64,000 nucleotides of DNA from Natrinema gelatinilyticum (GTDB lineage: Archaea > Halobacteriota > Halobacteria > Halobacteriales > Natrialbaceae), in the NCBI RefSeq assembly GCF_024266705.1, contig NZ_CP100756.1, positions 2,666,001-2,730,000 on the forward strand. Direction: 5' to 3'. The position numbers and the translations under genes were made by a program. This document shows, piece by piece, positions 1 to 7,938 of the stretch. Position 1 is the first letter of the stretch. Every line of letters starts with the position of its first letter. The notes under the pieces were generated by a model. That model had not been told where the DNA came from. It saw only the letters and a list, made by a program, of their open reading frames with translations, and made no database searches.

Positions 1-1
1 G

Positions 2-178
2 GCCGACGGAATCGAGTTTCTCTGTGGCGAGGACGGACCCGTCACCGATCTGGAGGGCGACCCCGTCGAGGGCTGTGGCCGCCCGTTCTACCTCAATTTT
101 GTCCGCTACGAGCAGGGCGTAGAACTCGAGCCTGATCCGCCGACATACGGCGGGCCGCGGTTCGATTTCAACGCGTAG
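2..178 (+). CDS. C-terminal end of an unidentified protein (5' truncated)
   Basis: This open frame runs in from the left edge and stops at TAG 176-178, giving 58 residues. It is acidic and ends in PRFDFNA. Two cysteines are visible, in FLCGED and EGCGRP. The Asp/Glu-rich composition and GC-rich codons match neighbouring genes, so it is probably the real end of a gene starting outside the window. I do not recognise the family. Confidence 0.5.
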   Translation, partial: ADGIEFLCGEDGPVTDLEGDPVEGCGRPFYLNFVRYEQGVELEPDPPTYGGPRFDFNA

Positions 179-182
179 GAAC

Positions 183-222
183 GGATGGCGCCCGGAATCA
201 CGGGATGGCGCCCGGAATCACG
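183..222. repeat. Two perfect tandem copies of a 20-bp unit
   Basis: The unit ggatggcgcccggaatcacg occurs at 183-202 and again at 203-222 with no change. It lies between the truncated gene and the Mrp gene. The 179-439 gap holds no convincing gene. The repeat could be a slippage duplication or a paired protein-binding site; the sequence does not decide. Confidence 0.85.
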
Positions 223-439
223 GAAGAATGACTCTCCTCGTTCCGTGTAGCAAGCCGCTGAGCGGACGCCTGATGAGGAAGGGCGGTTTCGAGGCGATGT
301 ACCCACGAGCGACCAGCGGGAGCGAGCGGCCTCTTTTGGTTCAGATTGTGCGGGCGATTCGAGCGAGCGGAACGAGCGAGGACCGCTCGTAAAAAGGTGG
401 GAACACAACCCTTTTCGAGGCCCGGAAGTACCTACAGAC

Positions 440-1516
440 ATGGACGAAGCCGCGATTCGCGACCGCCTCCGGACGGTCGATGATCCGGAACTCGGCGACG
501 ACATCGTTTCGCTCGGACTCGTCAACGACATCGACGTCGACGGAGACCACGTCGCGGTCGATCTCGCCCTTGGGGCTCCCTATTCGCCCACCGAGAGTGA
601 CATCGCCGCCGATGTTCGACGGGTACTGACCGAAGTGGGCCTCGAGCCGGATCTCACCGCGAGCGTTCCCGATCGAGACGATCTCACGAGCGAGGAACAG
701 GTGCTGCCGAACGTCAAGAACGTTATCGCAGTCGCCTCCGGAAAGGGCGGCGTCGGCAAATCGACTGTCGCAGTCAACCTCGTGGCCGGTCTCTCCCAAC
801 TCGGTGCCCGCGTCGGGCTCTTCGACGCGGACGTCTACGGGCCGAACGTTCCACGGATGGTGGCCGCCGACGAGCCGCCGATGGCCACCGAGGACGAAAC
901 CCTCGTGCCGCCCGAAAAGTACGGCGTGAAGCTAATGAGCATGGCTTTTCTCACCGGCGAGGACGACCCGGTCATCTGGCGCGGCCCGATGGTCCACAAA
1001 GTCATCACGCAACTCACCGAGGACGTCGAATGGGGCTACCTCGACTACCTCGTCGTCGATCTCCCGCCAGGAACCGGTGACACCCAACTGACGATGCTTC
1101 AGACTATGCCTGTCACCGGCGCCGTCATCGTCACGACCCCACAGGGTGTCGCGCTTGACGACGCCCGGAAGGGCCTCGAGATGTTCGCCAAGCACGACAC
1201 CGTCGTCCTGGGAATCGCCGAGAACATGTCGACGTTCGTCTGTCCTGACTGCGGCGGCGAACACGACATTTTCGGCTCCGGCGGCGGCGAGGGGTTCGCC
1301 GAGGAACACGACATGCCCTTCCTCGGCTCGATTCCGCTCGATCCCGCCGTGCGCGAGGGCGGCGATGGCGGGAAGCCGACCGTCCTGAAAGAGGGGGACG
1401 ACACCAGCGACGCGCTCCGAATGCTCACCGAGAACGTCGCCAACAATACCGGGATCGTCCACCGACAGGGGGTCTCTCAGACGCACCGGAGCGAAGCAGC
1501 GTCACCCGATCGATGA
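440..1516 (+). CDS. Mrp/NBP35-family P-loop ATPase, iron-sulfur carrier
   Basis: 358 residues. The N-terminal ~85 residues form a DUF59/MIP18-like domain. The deviant Walker A motif GKGGVGKST is at 101-109, the switch region DADVYGPNVPRM follows at about 129-140, and VVDLPPGTGD is at about 205-214. Cys268 and Cys271 form the CPDC pair that, in this family, lets a dimer hold a transferable Fe-S cluster. The role is cytosolic loading of Fe-S clusters onto apoproteins. ATG 440 gives the expected family length. The stop overlaps the next gene (ATGA), so the two are translationally coupled. Confidence 0.95.
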   Translation: MDEAAIRDRLRTVDDPELGDDIVSLGLVNDIDVDGDHVAVDLALGAPYSPTESDIAADVRRVLTEVGLEPDLTASVPDRDDLTSEEQVLPNVKNVIAVASGKGGVGKSTVAVNLVAGLSQLGARVGLFDADVYGPNVPRMVAADEPPMATEDETLVPPEKYGVKLMSMAFLTGEDDPVIWRGPMVHKVITQLTEDVEWGYLDYLVVDLPPGTGDTQLTMLQTMPVTGAVIVTTPQGVALDDARKGLEMFAKHDTVVLGIAENMSTFVCPDCGGEHDIFGSGGGEGFAEEHDMPFLGSIPLDPAVREGGDGGKPTVLKEGDDTSDALRMLTENVANNTGIVHRQGVSQTHRSEAASPDR

Positions 1517-1803
1517 CCGACGGCACCCACGGCTCGGGCGACGGCGACGATACCGGTGTCGGCGCGAGCGGTGACGCCGCAGACACGGATTTCGAATTCG
1601 AATCCGACGCCGAGCGCGTCGACTTCCTCCGGGACATCGCCGACGAAATTCGTGGTGACTCGACCGAGCGCGAGCAACTCGCGAACGTCCTGTACCGAAC
1701 CAGCGACCTCTACGACGAGCGCGAGGATACCTCGCCTGAGGAGATCGTTCGCAATATGAAGGTCATCCTGGAGGTCATCGAACGCGGCGGCCTCGATCGC
1801 TGA
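1513..1803 (+). CDS. Small acidic haloarchaeal protein of unknown function
   Basis: 96 residues. About 35 low-complexity Gly/Asp residues are followed by a compact, probably helical region (ERVDFLRDIADEIRG through VILEVIERGG). The start codon overlaps the Mrp stop as ATGA, so co-translation with the Fe-S carrier is likely. The reading frame is a real gene by codon use and acidity. I know no function; a link to Fe-S assembly is only guilt by association. Confidence 0.75.
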   Translation: MTDGTHGSGDGDDTGVGASGDAADTDFEFESDAERVDFLRDIADEIRGDSTEREQLANVLYRTSDLYDEREDTSPEEIVRNMKVILEVIERGGLDR

Positions 1804-2011
1804 GTCGGTTCGGTCGATACAATACCGGTACTCACCTTTTCACCGTGTCGCTGTCGCTGTCGCGCCCCCTCGTGCCCACCTAGACCCGCGATTTTGCGTA
1901 CGCTCCGTCGTCCCGATCACCCGTCGCTCGACGACGCACCGCTCGGCTCTCGGCGGCGACCGGACTAAATTCGGACGCGCCACTTTTGCGTCTGCCCCTC
2001 GAGGTGCGATT

Positions 2012-2653
2012 GTGGACGTGAATCAACAGTCTCGAGCGAACCCCTTCGGCATGGACGAGGAGTGTCGGAACTGTCCGTCGCTCTGTGAGACACGCACGCA
2101 AGTTGTCCACGGCTACGGCGACGTCGGTGCGGATTTCCTGTTCGTCGGCGAGCGGCCGACGACGCAGGCGGACGCGGTCGGCGTCCCGTTCGCCGGCGCG
2201 GGCGGACGCGACGGTAACGGTGGGCTTCGGCGGATGCTCGAACGCCTCGGCCTCTGTGACGTTACCTCGCCGGCCGACGCGCCCGCACTCGAGAACGCCT
2301 ACCTGACGAATCTGACGCGCTGTCGCGACCCCGACCGACGGCCGACCGACGACGAAATCGACACGTGTGAACCCTACCTCAACGCTGAAATCCGGATGAT
2401 CAACCCCGAGATTCTCGTTCCCGTCGGTGAACGCGCACTGACGGAACTGGGAACCGAGTACACGACGACACCTGCCGACGCGCTCGTGCTTCCGGACGAC
2501 CACGCGACGCGGATTCGCGGCCGCGGATTCGAACTGGTCCCGATGATCGACCCGCACGAACAGACCGACGAGCAAACGCAGACCTGGCTCGAGACCTTCG
2601 CACAGCTCATGGCGTCAGATTATCGGCAGACGAAGGGGCGACAAGAACGGTGA
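2012..2653 (+). CDS. Uracil-DNA glycosylase superfamily protein (Fe-S type)
   Basis: 213 residues from GTG 2012; an internal ATG at 2051 is an alternative start. Cys18, Cys21 and Cys25 (ECRNCPSLC) plus Cys104 (LTRCRDP) could hold the 4Fe-4S cluster of family 4/5 enzymes. FVGERPT at about 44-50 matches the catalytic-loop region (GEAPG in classical members), followed by VPFAGAGG. The product should remove uracil from DNA at the start of base-excision repair. The Thr replacing the usual Gly in the loop suggests a divergent subgroup whose substrate range cannot be read from sequence. Confidence 0.85.
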   Translation: MDVNQQSRANPFGMDEECRNCPSLCETRTQVVHGYGDVGADFLFVGERPTTQADAVGVPFAGAGGRDGNGGLRRMLERLGLCDVTSPADAPALENAYLTNLTRCRDPDRRPTDDEIDTCEPYLNAEIRMINPEILVPVGERALTELGTEYTTTPADALVLPDDHATRIRGRGFELVPMIDPHEQTDEQTQTWLETFAQLMASDYRQTKGRQER

Positions 2654-2813
2654 ACCGCCTCGGGGTCACGTGGTTCGAGACGCTCCGCGTAGTCACGGAA
2701 ATCTTCGATATCCGTACGACCCCGAGGCACTCGGCCTGCTCCGCCTGTAGAAACGGTAGGAACGGGGGAACGAAAGGAACGAAGCGGGTACCGGAGCAAA
2801 ATGGAGCAGTCGA

Positions 2814-3053
2814 TCACCAGTACGGGTTCTCGCGCCAGCGTCTCGAGCCTGCGCCGAGGGCAATGAGCGCACCCACGGCGAGGATAGCGACGACGAGGAC
2901 GCCGATCGTCGAGGTGAGGTATTCGGATGCGTCGATCAAGTAGCCGGTTCCGAAGCCGTACACGCCGAGGATAGCCAGTGCTACGATCACGATTATCGCG
3001 AGCAGTCCGGCGATCGAGCGATCGTCCATGCTCGCCCGATCACACTCCGCCAT
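2814..3053 (-). CDS. Small two-helix membrane protein
   Basis: 79 residues with two clear hydrophobic helices (about 13-33 and 46-68) and a short basic-aromatic tail ending WRENPYW. A start at the internal ATG whose A is 3029 (MDDRSIAGLL) is more natural than the upstream one and would shorten it to 71 residues. No known domain. It is convergent with the glycosylase gene and divergent from the next gene. Confidence 0.6.
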   Translation of the reverse strand: MAECDRASMDDRSIAGLLAIIVIVALAILGVYGFGTGYLIDASEYLTSTIGVLVVAILAVGALIALGAGSRRWRENPYW

Positions 3054-3195
3054 TATAATTCGTCGCTATTTCTGCCGCACCGGGATCGCTCGAATCCGTC
3101 CTCGCAGCGTTCGATCTTCGAGAGCATCGTACTGGTTACCGGACGATCTGCGCACAATACCAGGAAACGCCGCGTTCAAGAACCGCGCGCACCGA

Positions 3196-3945
3196 ATGGT
3201 CGGTATGATCGTCGTCGTTCCGGTCGATCCGCCGCGAGACGGCCTCGTCCTTCAGTCGCTCGCCGAGCAGTCCCCGCTCTCCGACGCCGAGGCGGCGTCG
3301 CTGTACGAGGCCGCCCTCGCGGACGTCCTGTGGGCCGTCGCACGGAGCGGCGGCGACCTTCTGGTCAATTATCGAGACGCCGAGACGCTGCCCGAAACAC
3401 AGGCATACGGCGACCCGGAAGCGGAGGTACGGGCGCTCGTCCGTGACGCTCTCGGCGAGGACGCCGACGTCCGATTCGAGCGGCAGGTCGGCTCGAGTCG
3501 ATCGGCTCGCGTCGGCAACACCGTCACCCACCTGCTCGAGCGCGAAGACGCACAGAGCGTCGGCGTCCTCGAACCGACCGTTCCGCTGGTCAACCGAACG
3601 GAAATCGACGGTGCGGCGATGTCGCTGCGTCGCCACGACGTCGTCATCGGGCCGTCAACCGGCGGGCGGACCTATTTCGGAGGGTTTTCCGAGCCGATCG
3701 ATTTCACCGACGCGTACACGACGCCGGAACTGTCGACGCTGGCCCGGCGCGGGGCCGAGGGCGGTCTCGGCGTCGGCTTCGCACCGATGCTCCCGACGGT
3801 AACGTCGCCCGTCGGACTGCAAACGACGATCGCAGGGCTCGAAGCGCGCCAGTCCGCCGATCGACCGGATGCCGAGGCGACGGCAGCGCTGGTGGACGAA
3901 CTCGGGATTTCGGTCGGAGAGGGCGGCGGGCTCGAGCGCCAGTAG
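3196..3945 (+). CDS. GT-A-fold nucleotidyltransferase-like protein (DUF2064/CofC-like)
   Basis: The open frame begins at 3028, but the first ~56 codons look non-coding. The start is placed at ATG 3196 or ATG 3205 (MIVVVPVDPPRDG), giving about 247-249 residues. The IVVVPVDPPRDGL opening, the LVNYRDAE strand and HDVVIGPSTGGRTYF resemble the nucleotide-sugar-transferase fold of DUF2064 and CofC/MobA relatives. VVIGPSTGGR corresponds to the position where active enzymes bind metal and sugar/nucleotide. The canonical metal-binding DxD is not obvious, so the substrate is unknown. tRNA-Ser follows 40 nt downstream. Confidence 0.65.
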   Translation: MVGMIVVVPVDPPRDGLVLQSLAEQSPLSDAEAASLYEAALADVLWAVARSGGDLLVNYRDAETLPETQAYGDPEAEVRALVRDALGEDADVRFERQVGSSRSARVGNTVTHLLEREDAQSVGVLEPTVPLVNRTEIDGAAMSLRRHDVVIGPSTGGRTYFGGFSEPIDFTDAYTTPELSTLARRGAEGGLGVGFAPMLPTVTSPVGLQTTIAGLEARQSADRPDAEATAALVDELGISVGEGGGLERQ

Positions 3946-3986
3946 ACCGACAACCCTTTTTGAACGTACGCCGAACCGGGAGACGA

Positions 3987-4070
3987 GGTGGGGTGGCAGA
4001 GCGGCCTAACGCGCCTGCCTTGAGAGCAGGTGGCTGTCAAGCCTCATGGGTTCAAATCCCATCCCTACCG
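3987..4070 (+). tRNA. tRNA-Ser(UGA)
   Basis: The acceptor strand GGTGGGG (3987-3993) pairs with CCCTACC (4063-4069) with one G-U, and the discriminator is G4070. The anticodon stem is CCTGC/GCAGG around loop CTTGAGA, anticodon TGA at 4021-4023. A long class II variable arm (4031-4045) forms a GGCT/AGCC hairpin. The T arm is ATGGG/CCCAT with loop TTCAAAT. No CCA is encoded. Class II arm plus anticodon UGA identify serine. Confidence 0.95.
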
Positions 4071-4327
4071 CTTTTGCGACGAACGGACGTGAGGAGCAAC
4101 GCGTGGATAGTGAGAACTGAATCGACACCGGCGGCGCTCGAGAGTACCCACTGTAGACACGATTCGCACTCCGGCCACGCCGACGGCGAGTCGCCTGGGT
4201 TCGACGACGTCAGCTCGGCGCGGCCGTCGGCTTCGTCAACCGGTCGCAGCAGCTCGAGGTGGCAGAAAACCGAAAACCGTGCGGGGAATTCGCGAGGCGA
4301 GCGGCGTTAGCTGAAAGAGAGGGTGCT

Positions 4328-4381
4328 AAGCCCCCGTCCTCGAGGAGCGACCGACGGGAGCGAGGAGGGCGGGGATACAGT
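4328..4381 (+). repeat. Orphan right-end / omega-RNA-like scaffold of an IS200/IS605-type element
   Basis: This stretch contains aagcccccgtcctcgaggag followed by an imperfect hairpin and gagggcgggg. It aligns, with one single-nucleotide gap, to the right end of the intact tnpB element at 5684-5737 (aagccacgccctcaaggag ... gtagggcgggg). No tnpB frame precedes it, so it looks like a solo right end left by deletion of another element, or a stand-alone guide-RNA scaffold. The rest of 4071-4454 holds no supported gene. Confidence 0.55.
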
Positions 4382-4454
4382 ACCCGTACGATCGTCACAC
4401 ACCCCTACTCACAAACACTTAATAAATTACACTCCATAGGCGAAAACAAGTCGC

Positions 4455-5732
4455 ATGGAGTACAGTCCACGATACCGTCTCTTTCCCACCACCACTCAAC
4501 GGGAGAGTCTCGACTGGACTCGTGACACCGTGCGACAACTCTACAACCACGCCCTCCACGAATTCACCAAGATACCAGAAGACGAGGGGACGCTTCGACA
4601 GCGTGTCTGGCACGTCCGCGATGAACTGCCAGAACTCAAACAACAGTGGACTGACCTCAAACAGGTCTACTCCACCGTCTTGCAGAAAGCTGTCGAGCGT
4701 ATCCGAACCAACATCACCAACCTCGGCACACTCAAAGCCAAGGGCTACGATGTTGGCTCGTTGAACTGGAAGTCACCGCGTGAGTACCGGAGTTTTACGT
4801 ACCGGCAATCGGGCTTCGAACTCGACACGAAGAGTGGCCCGAGAGACCGAGCGATACTCCGCCTTACAAAAGTACGCGGCGAAACCCTTGAAATCCCACT
4901 TCGACTTCACCGCGACCTTCCTGACCACGATACTATCAAAGAAGTCACGGTGAAGAAAGAGCCCACAGGAGCGTGGTATGCTTCGTTCTGCATCAGCACT
5001 GAGGAACCAGAGAAACCAGACTCAGCTGACATTGAGCCGGAAGACACAGTTGGGATCGACCTCGGCGTTCTCACCTTCGTCCACGATTCGGATGGACGGT
5101 CTATCGGACGTCTCGACCTGTCTGCGGAGCGTGAGCGCCTCGAGCGCGAGCAACGCGCTCTTTCTCGCAAGCAATACGAGTCGAACAACTGGGAGACGCA
5201 ACGGCGGCGAGTCGCTGAAATCCATGCTCGCATGTCGAACAAGAAGCGAGACTATAAGCACAAACTCGCGCACTTTTATACTTCAGAGTACGAGGCAGTG
5301 TTCGTTGAGGATTTGAACGTGAAGTCGATGCTCGAAGCCAGTGGCAACGCTCGGAACAAGGCCGAGGTTGGCTGGCGAAACTTCAGTACGATTCTGAAAC
5401 ATCACGGTCGGAAGAACGAGTGTCACGTCATCGAAGTCGAACCGAGTGGCACGACAAAAGAGTGTGCATCGTGTGGCGTGGAGACTGAGAAGCCGTTGTG
5501 GGTCCGCGAACACTCGTGTCCGTCGTGTGGATTCGAATTGGACAGGGATTGGAACGCGGCGTTGAATATCCAGTCGCGTGGTCTGGAGAACCTAGGAGTG
5601 GTTCACTCCGAAGCAACGCCTGTGGAGACTGCGACCGCTGTGGATACTTCTGAAGTATCTGCAAGTCGCGTCGTCGAAGCAGGAAGCCACGCCCTCAAGG
5701 AGTCGCCGAAGGCGACGAGTAGGGCGGGGTAG
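4455..5732 (+). CDS. tnpB: TnpB, RNA-guided endonuclease of an IS1341-type element
   Basis: 425 residues, full length for haloarchaeal TnpB. The RuvC-like catalytic triad is intact: Asp202 in GIDLG, Glu285 in VFVEDL and Asp365 in LDRDWNAA. The zinc ribbon is C337-x2-C340 and C355-x2-C358. In this family TnpB uses a right-end-derived RNA (omegaRNA/reRNA) to cut DNA next to a target-adjacent motif, helping the element persist. The frame is undamaged, so the protein should be active. TAG 5730-5732 lies within the structured right end. Confidence 0.95.
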   Translation: MEYSPRYRLFPTTTQRESLDWTRDTVRQLYNHALHEFTKIPEDEGTLRQRVWHVRDELPELKQQWTDLKQVYSTVLQKAVERIRTNITNLGTLKAKGYDVGSLNWKSPREYRSFTYRQSGFELDTKSGPRDRAILRLTKVRGETLEIPLRLHRDLPDHDTIKEVTVKKEPTGAWYASFCISTEEPEKPDSADIEPEDTVGIDLGVLTFVHDSDGRSIGRLDLSAERERLEREQRALSRKQYESNNWETQRRRVAEIHARMSNKKRDYKHKLAHFYTSEYEAVFVEDLNVKSMLEASGNARNKAEVGWRNFSTILKHHGRKNECHVIEVEPSGTTKECASCGVETEKPLWVREHSCPSCGFELDRDWNAALNIQSRGLENLGVVHSEATPVETATAVDTSEVSASRVVEAGSHALKESPKATSRAG

Positions 5733-5737
5733 TTCAC
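5590..5737 (+). ncRNA. Candidate omegaRNA/reRNA overlapping the 3' end of tnpB
   Basis: Sense transcripts overlapping the 3' end of IS1341-type tnpB genes are known in Halobacterium, and TnpB guide RNAs come from this region in characterised systems. Here the last ~50 nt fold into gagtcgccgaaggcgacgag, a perfect TCGCC/GGCGA hairpin, flanked by cgccct and agggcg. The guide would be the flanking sequence after 5737, which is antisense to the lyase coding end. The 5' boundary is a guess. Confidence 0.5.
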
Positions 5738-6777
5738 CGGTAGGAGAGTTCGAGGTCGCGCGCTCGAGACAGCAAGCCGGCGTCGTAGAACTCCTCGGTC
5801 TGGGACGGTCGGATGTCGTCGATCGCGCAGACCTGCTGGACCGTGTTGCGGAAGTTCTTGAAAGTCGCTTCGTCGACCATCTGGCCGTCGATGGTGACCG
5901 CGCCGGTGCCCTCGCGTTTGGCTTCGTTGAAGCGCTCGATCTTGTGGACGTCGCGCTCGAGCTCGTCGGGGGTGGGCATGTGGATCGTGTTGGCCTGGAT
6001 GGTCTGTTTGGGGTACAACGACCAGGAGCCGTCGAGTCCGAGCTTCGCTTCGTGTTCGACCTGATCGGCGTAGTCGTCGGCGTTGTAGTACGTCAGGCCG
6101 GCGCGCTCTTTGAACAGGTCGTCGAAGGGACCGCCGATCGAAAGCAGGCCCGCGGCGCTGGATTCGTTCGAGAGGGCCTCGAGCAGGCCGTCCCAGCGGG
6201 GCATGCCGTCGCCGAGGTCGCGGCCGCCGAGTTCGGCGGCGTAATCGACGGGACCGAAGACGAGTGCGGTGAGACGGGAGTCCTCACCGAACGTGGAAAT
6301 TTCGCGCAGGTCGGAGCGGGCGCGGCCGGTTTCGATGATGATCGAGAGCCCGATCGAGCCGTCCTCGTAGCCGTGTTCGGCCTCGGCTTCGGCGACGACC
6401 GCGGCGGCGCGCTCGACGTCCTCGAGGCGACCGACCTTGGGAACCACGACACCTTCGATCTCGTCGCCGAGATCGGCGACGAGTCGGTCGATCTGGTCGC
6501 GTCCCTTCTCGCAGTACTCCTCGTCCTCGTAGCTCCACTCGACGCGAGGCCAGATTTCGCCCGGGAAGTCGTACTGCGGGACCTTCTCGATGGTGTTCTC
6601 GAGTCCCTCGGCTTTCATGTCCGGGGCGGTCCCGTCTTCCATGTCGGGGACGAGCCAGTCGGGAGCCTGAAAGCCCTCGGCCTCGAGGGCGGAGACGAGA
6701 TACTTCGCGGAGTCCTCTTTGGGGACGGCGGCCGGTGCGGTCTGGAACGTGCGGCAGAGTCGGATGTCGTCAGTCAT
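5734..6777 (-). CDS. Beta-methylmalyl-CoA / malyl-CoA lyase, CitE-like (methylaspartate cycle)
   Basis: 347 residues of the HpcH/HpaI-CitE aldolase family. Recognisable segments are WLVPDMEDGTAP near residue 45, VVVPKVGRLEDVE near 110, SIIIETGRA (a metal-ligand Glu region) and FGPVDYAAELGG. In the cycle it splits beta-methylmalyl-CoA into glyoxylate and propionyl-CoA, with Mg2+. It is the last gene of the five-gene minus-strand operon, 48 nt after mch. The TGA stop abuts the tnpB element, which shares the TTCAC bases, so the protein appears complete but the native 3' UTR is displaced. Confidence 0.9.
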   Translation of the reverse strand: MTDDIRLCRTFQTAPAAVPKEDSAKYLVSALEAEGFQAPDWLVPDMEDGTAPDMKAEGLENTIEKVPQYDFPGEIWPRVEWSYEDEEYCEKGRDQIDRLVADLGDEIEGVVVPKVGRLEDVERAAAVVAEAEAEHGYEDGSIGLSIIIETGRARSDLREISTFGEDSRLTALVFGPVDYAAELGGRDLGDGMPRWDGLLEALSNESSAAGLLSIGGPFDDLFKERAGLTYYNADDYADQVEHEAKLGLDGSWSLYPKQTIQANTIHMPTPDELERDVHKIERFNEAKREGTGAVTIDGQMVDEATFKNFRNTVQQVCAIDDIRPSQTEEFYDAGLLSRARDLELSYR

Positions 6778-6825
6778 GTCTCTGAATTCGTGGTCGTCTG
6801 CAATCGTTTTTGATTATCGTTCGTG

Positions 6826-7938
6826 TTAGTTAGAACGCTTTCGAATCTCGGCGGTTCGCGTCCCAGAGTAGACGGGTTCGTCGTGCTGATTGAACGCGAT
6901 GTGTTCGAAGGTGACGGTCCCAGCCTCGTCGCTCGAGGCGTCGTTCTCGGACGATGTCCGAGAGCCAGTCGAGGTTTCCTCGACGCTGTCTTCGGCCTCG
7001 ATAACGCGCGTAAAGGCGTAGACGGTGTCGCCCACGGCGACGAACGTGTGGAAGGATTCGTCGTCGAAGCCGACCTCACGCCAGGTCTGCTCGTCCGAGC
7101 GGGCGTGGCCAAGCGCGGTCGAGCGGGTGACGTCGCCGTAAGTGACGATGTTGCCCGAGGGCGAGTTGGCCATTACGTCGACGTTGTGGTGCTGTTTGGC
7201 CGTGTTGAGCGTCGAAAGCGGCAGCGAAGCGACGGTAACGTCGTCCTGGGTTCGACCGCGTTCGTGGCGGTAGGCGACCGCGGCGTCGCGGCCCTCGGCT
7301 TCCGCGAGTGCGTCGACGAAGTCCTCGAAGTAGCCGCCCTCGGGCGTGACGAACTCGTCGGGGAGGTCAGGGCCGTCGTCGCCGTCGTCTTCGGCGGCCG
7401 CGGCACCGCTCCCGTCCGTCGCGACGGGTTCGCGGCGGGGAATCATGTTCGTACGCTCGTAGGAGCAGAGTACGTCGCCGGTCCCGGCGTCCTTGCCGCG
7501 GGTGCGCCAGGAGACGATGCCGTACTCCGGTCGGGAACTCGAGGTGGCGCAGTTGACGACTTCGCTCTCGACGTGGAGTTCGGTGCCGGTGTAGACTGGC
7601 GCAGTGGGAAATCGCACGTCGGTCCGACCGAGGAAGTAGCCGCCCTTCTCACTGAGGTCCTCGACGGTAATACCGAGCGTCGCGGCAGTCAGGTAGTCGG
7701 GGTGGACCGGCGGCTCGTCGAAGCCACGCTCTTTGGCGGCGTCGGTCCGCCAGTAGACGGGGTCGTGATTGAGCGTCTGTCCCATCCACTGCTCGTTGCC
7801 GAACTGGGTGAGGGTGAGTCCGGGTTCGTGTTCGATCACGTCCCCTTCCTCGAAGTCTTCGAAGCAGTTTCCCTTCTCCCTGGTTTCGACCTGTTCGAGT
7901 ACCTGTGCGAACGTATCGGGATCGGTCCACTCAGTCAT
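6826..7938 (-). CDS. mch: Mesaconyl-CoA hydratase (MaoC-type, double hot-dog)
   Basis: 370 residues. The N-terminal hot-dog half contains FEEGDVIEHEPG and FGNEQWMGQTLNHDPVYW, where the Asn-His-Asp segment resembles the hydratase active site. A second hot-dog half follows, separated by an acidic low-complexity linker near residues 170-190. It hydrates mesaconyl-C1-CoA to beta-methylmalyl-CoA. Its ATG lies inside the end of mal (ATGACTGA overlap), so the two are translationally coupled. Position between mal and the lyase fits the pathway order. Confidence 0.92.
   Translation of the reverse strand: MTEWTDPDTFAQVLEQVETREKGNCFEDFEEGDVIEHEPGLTLTQFGNEQWMGQTLNHDPVYWRTDAAKERGFDEPPVHPDYLTAATLGITVEDLSEKGGYFLGRTDVRFPTAPVYTGTELHVESEVVNCATSSSRPEYGIVSWRTRGKDAGTGDVLCSYERTNMIPRREPVATDGSGAAAAEDDGDDGPDLPDEFVTPEGGYFEDFVDALAEAEGRDAAVAYRHERGRTQDDVTVASLPLSTLNTAKQHHNVDVMANSPSGNIVTYGDVTRSTALGHARSDEQTWREVGFDDESFHTFVAVGDTVYAFTRVIEAEDSVEETSTGSRTSSENDASSDEAGTVTFEHIAFNQHDEPVYSGTRTAEIRKRSN

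Larger units (their letters stand above)
4400..5737 (+). mobile_element. IS1341-type (tnpB-only) IS200/IS605 element
   Basis: The element contains one gene, tnpB, and no tnpA. The left boundary is approximate, in the AT-rich stretch just before the ORF. The right boundary is placed after gtagttcac, by comparison with common haloarchaeal right ends. The element ends exactly in the stop codon of the minus-strand lyase gene. With no TnpA here, movement would need a transposase in trans. Confidence 0.8.

Noticed and set aside
184..222. CRISPR-like repeat
   Set aside because: Only two adjacent copies with no spacer. No other regularly spaced repeats or cas genes are in the window.
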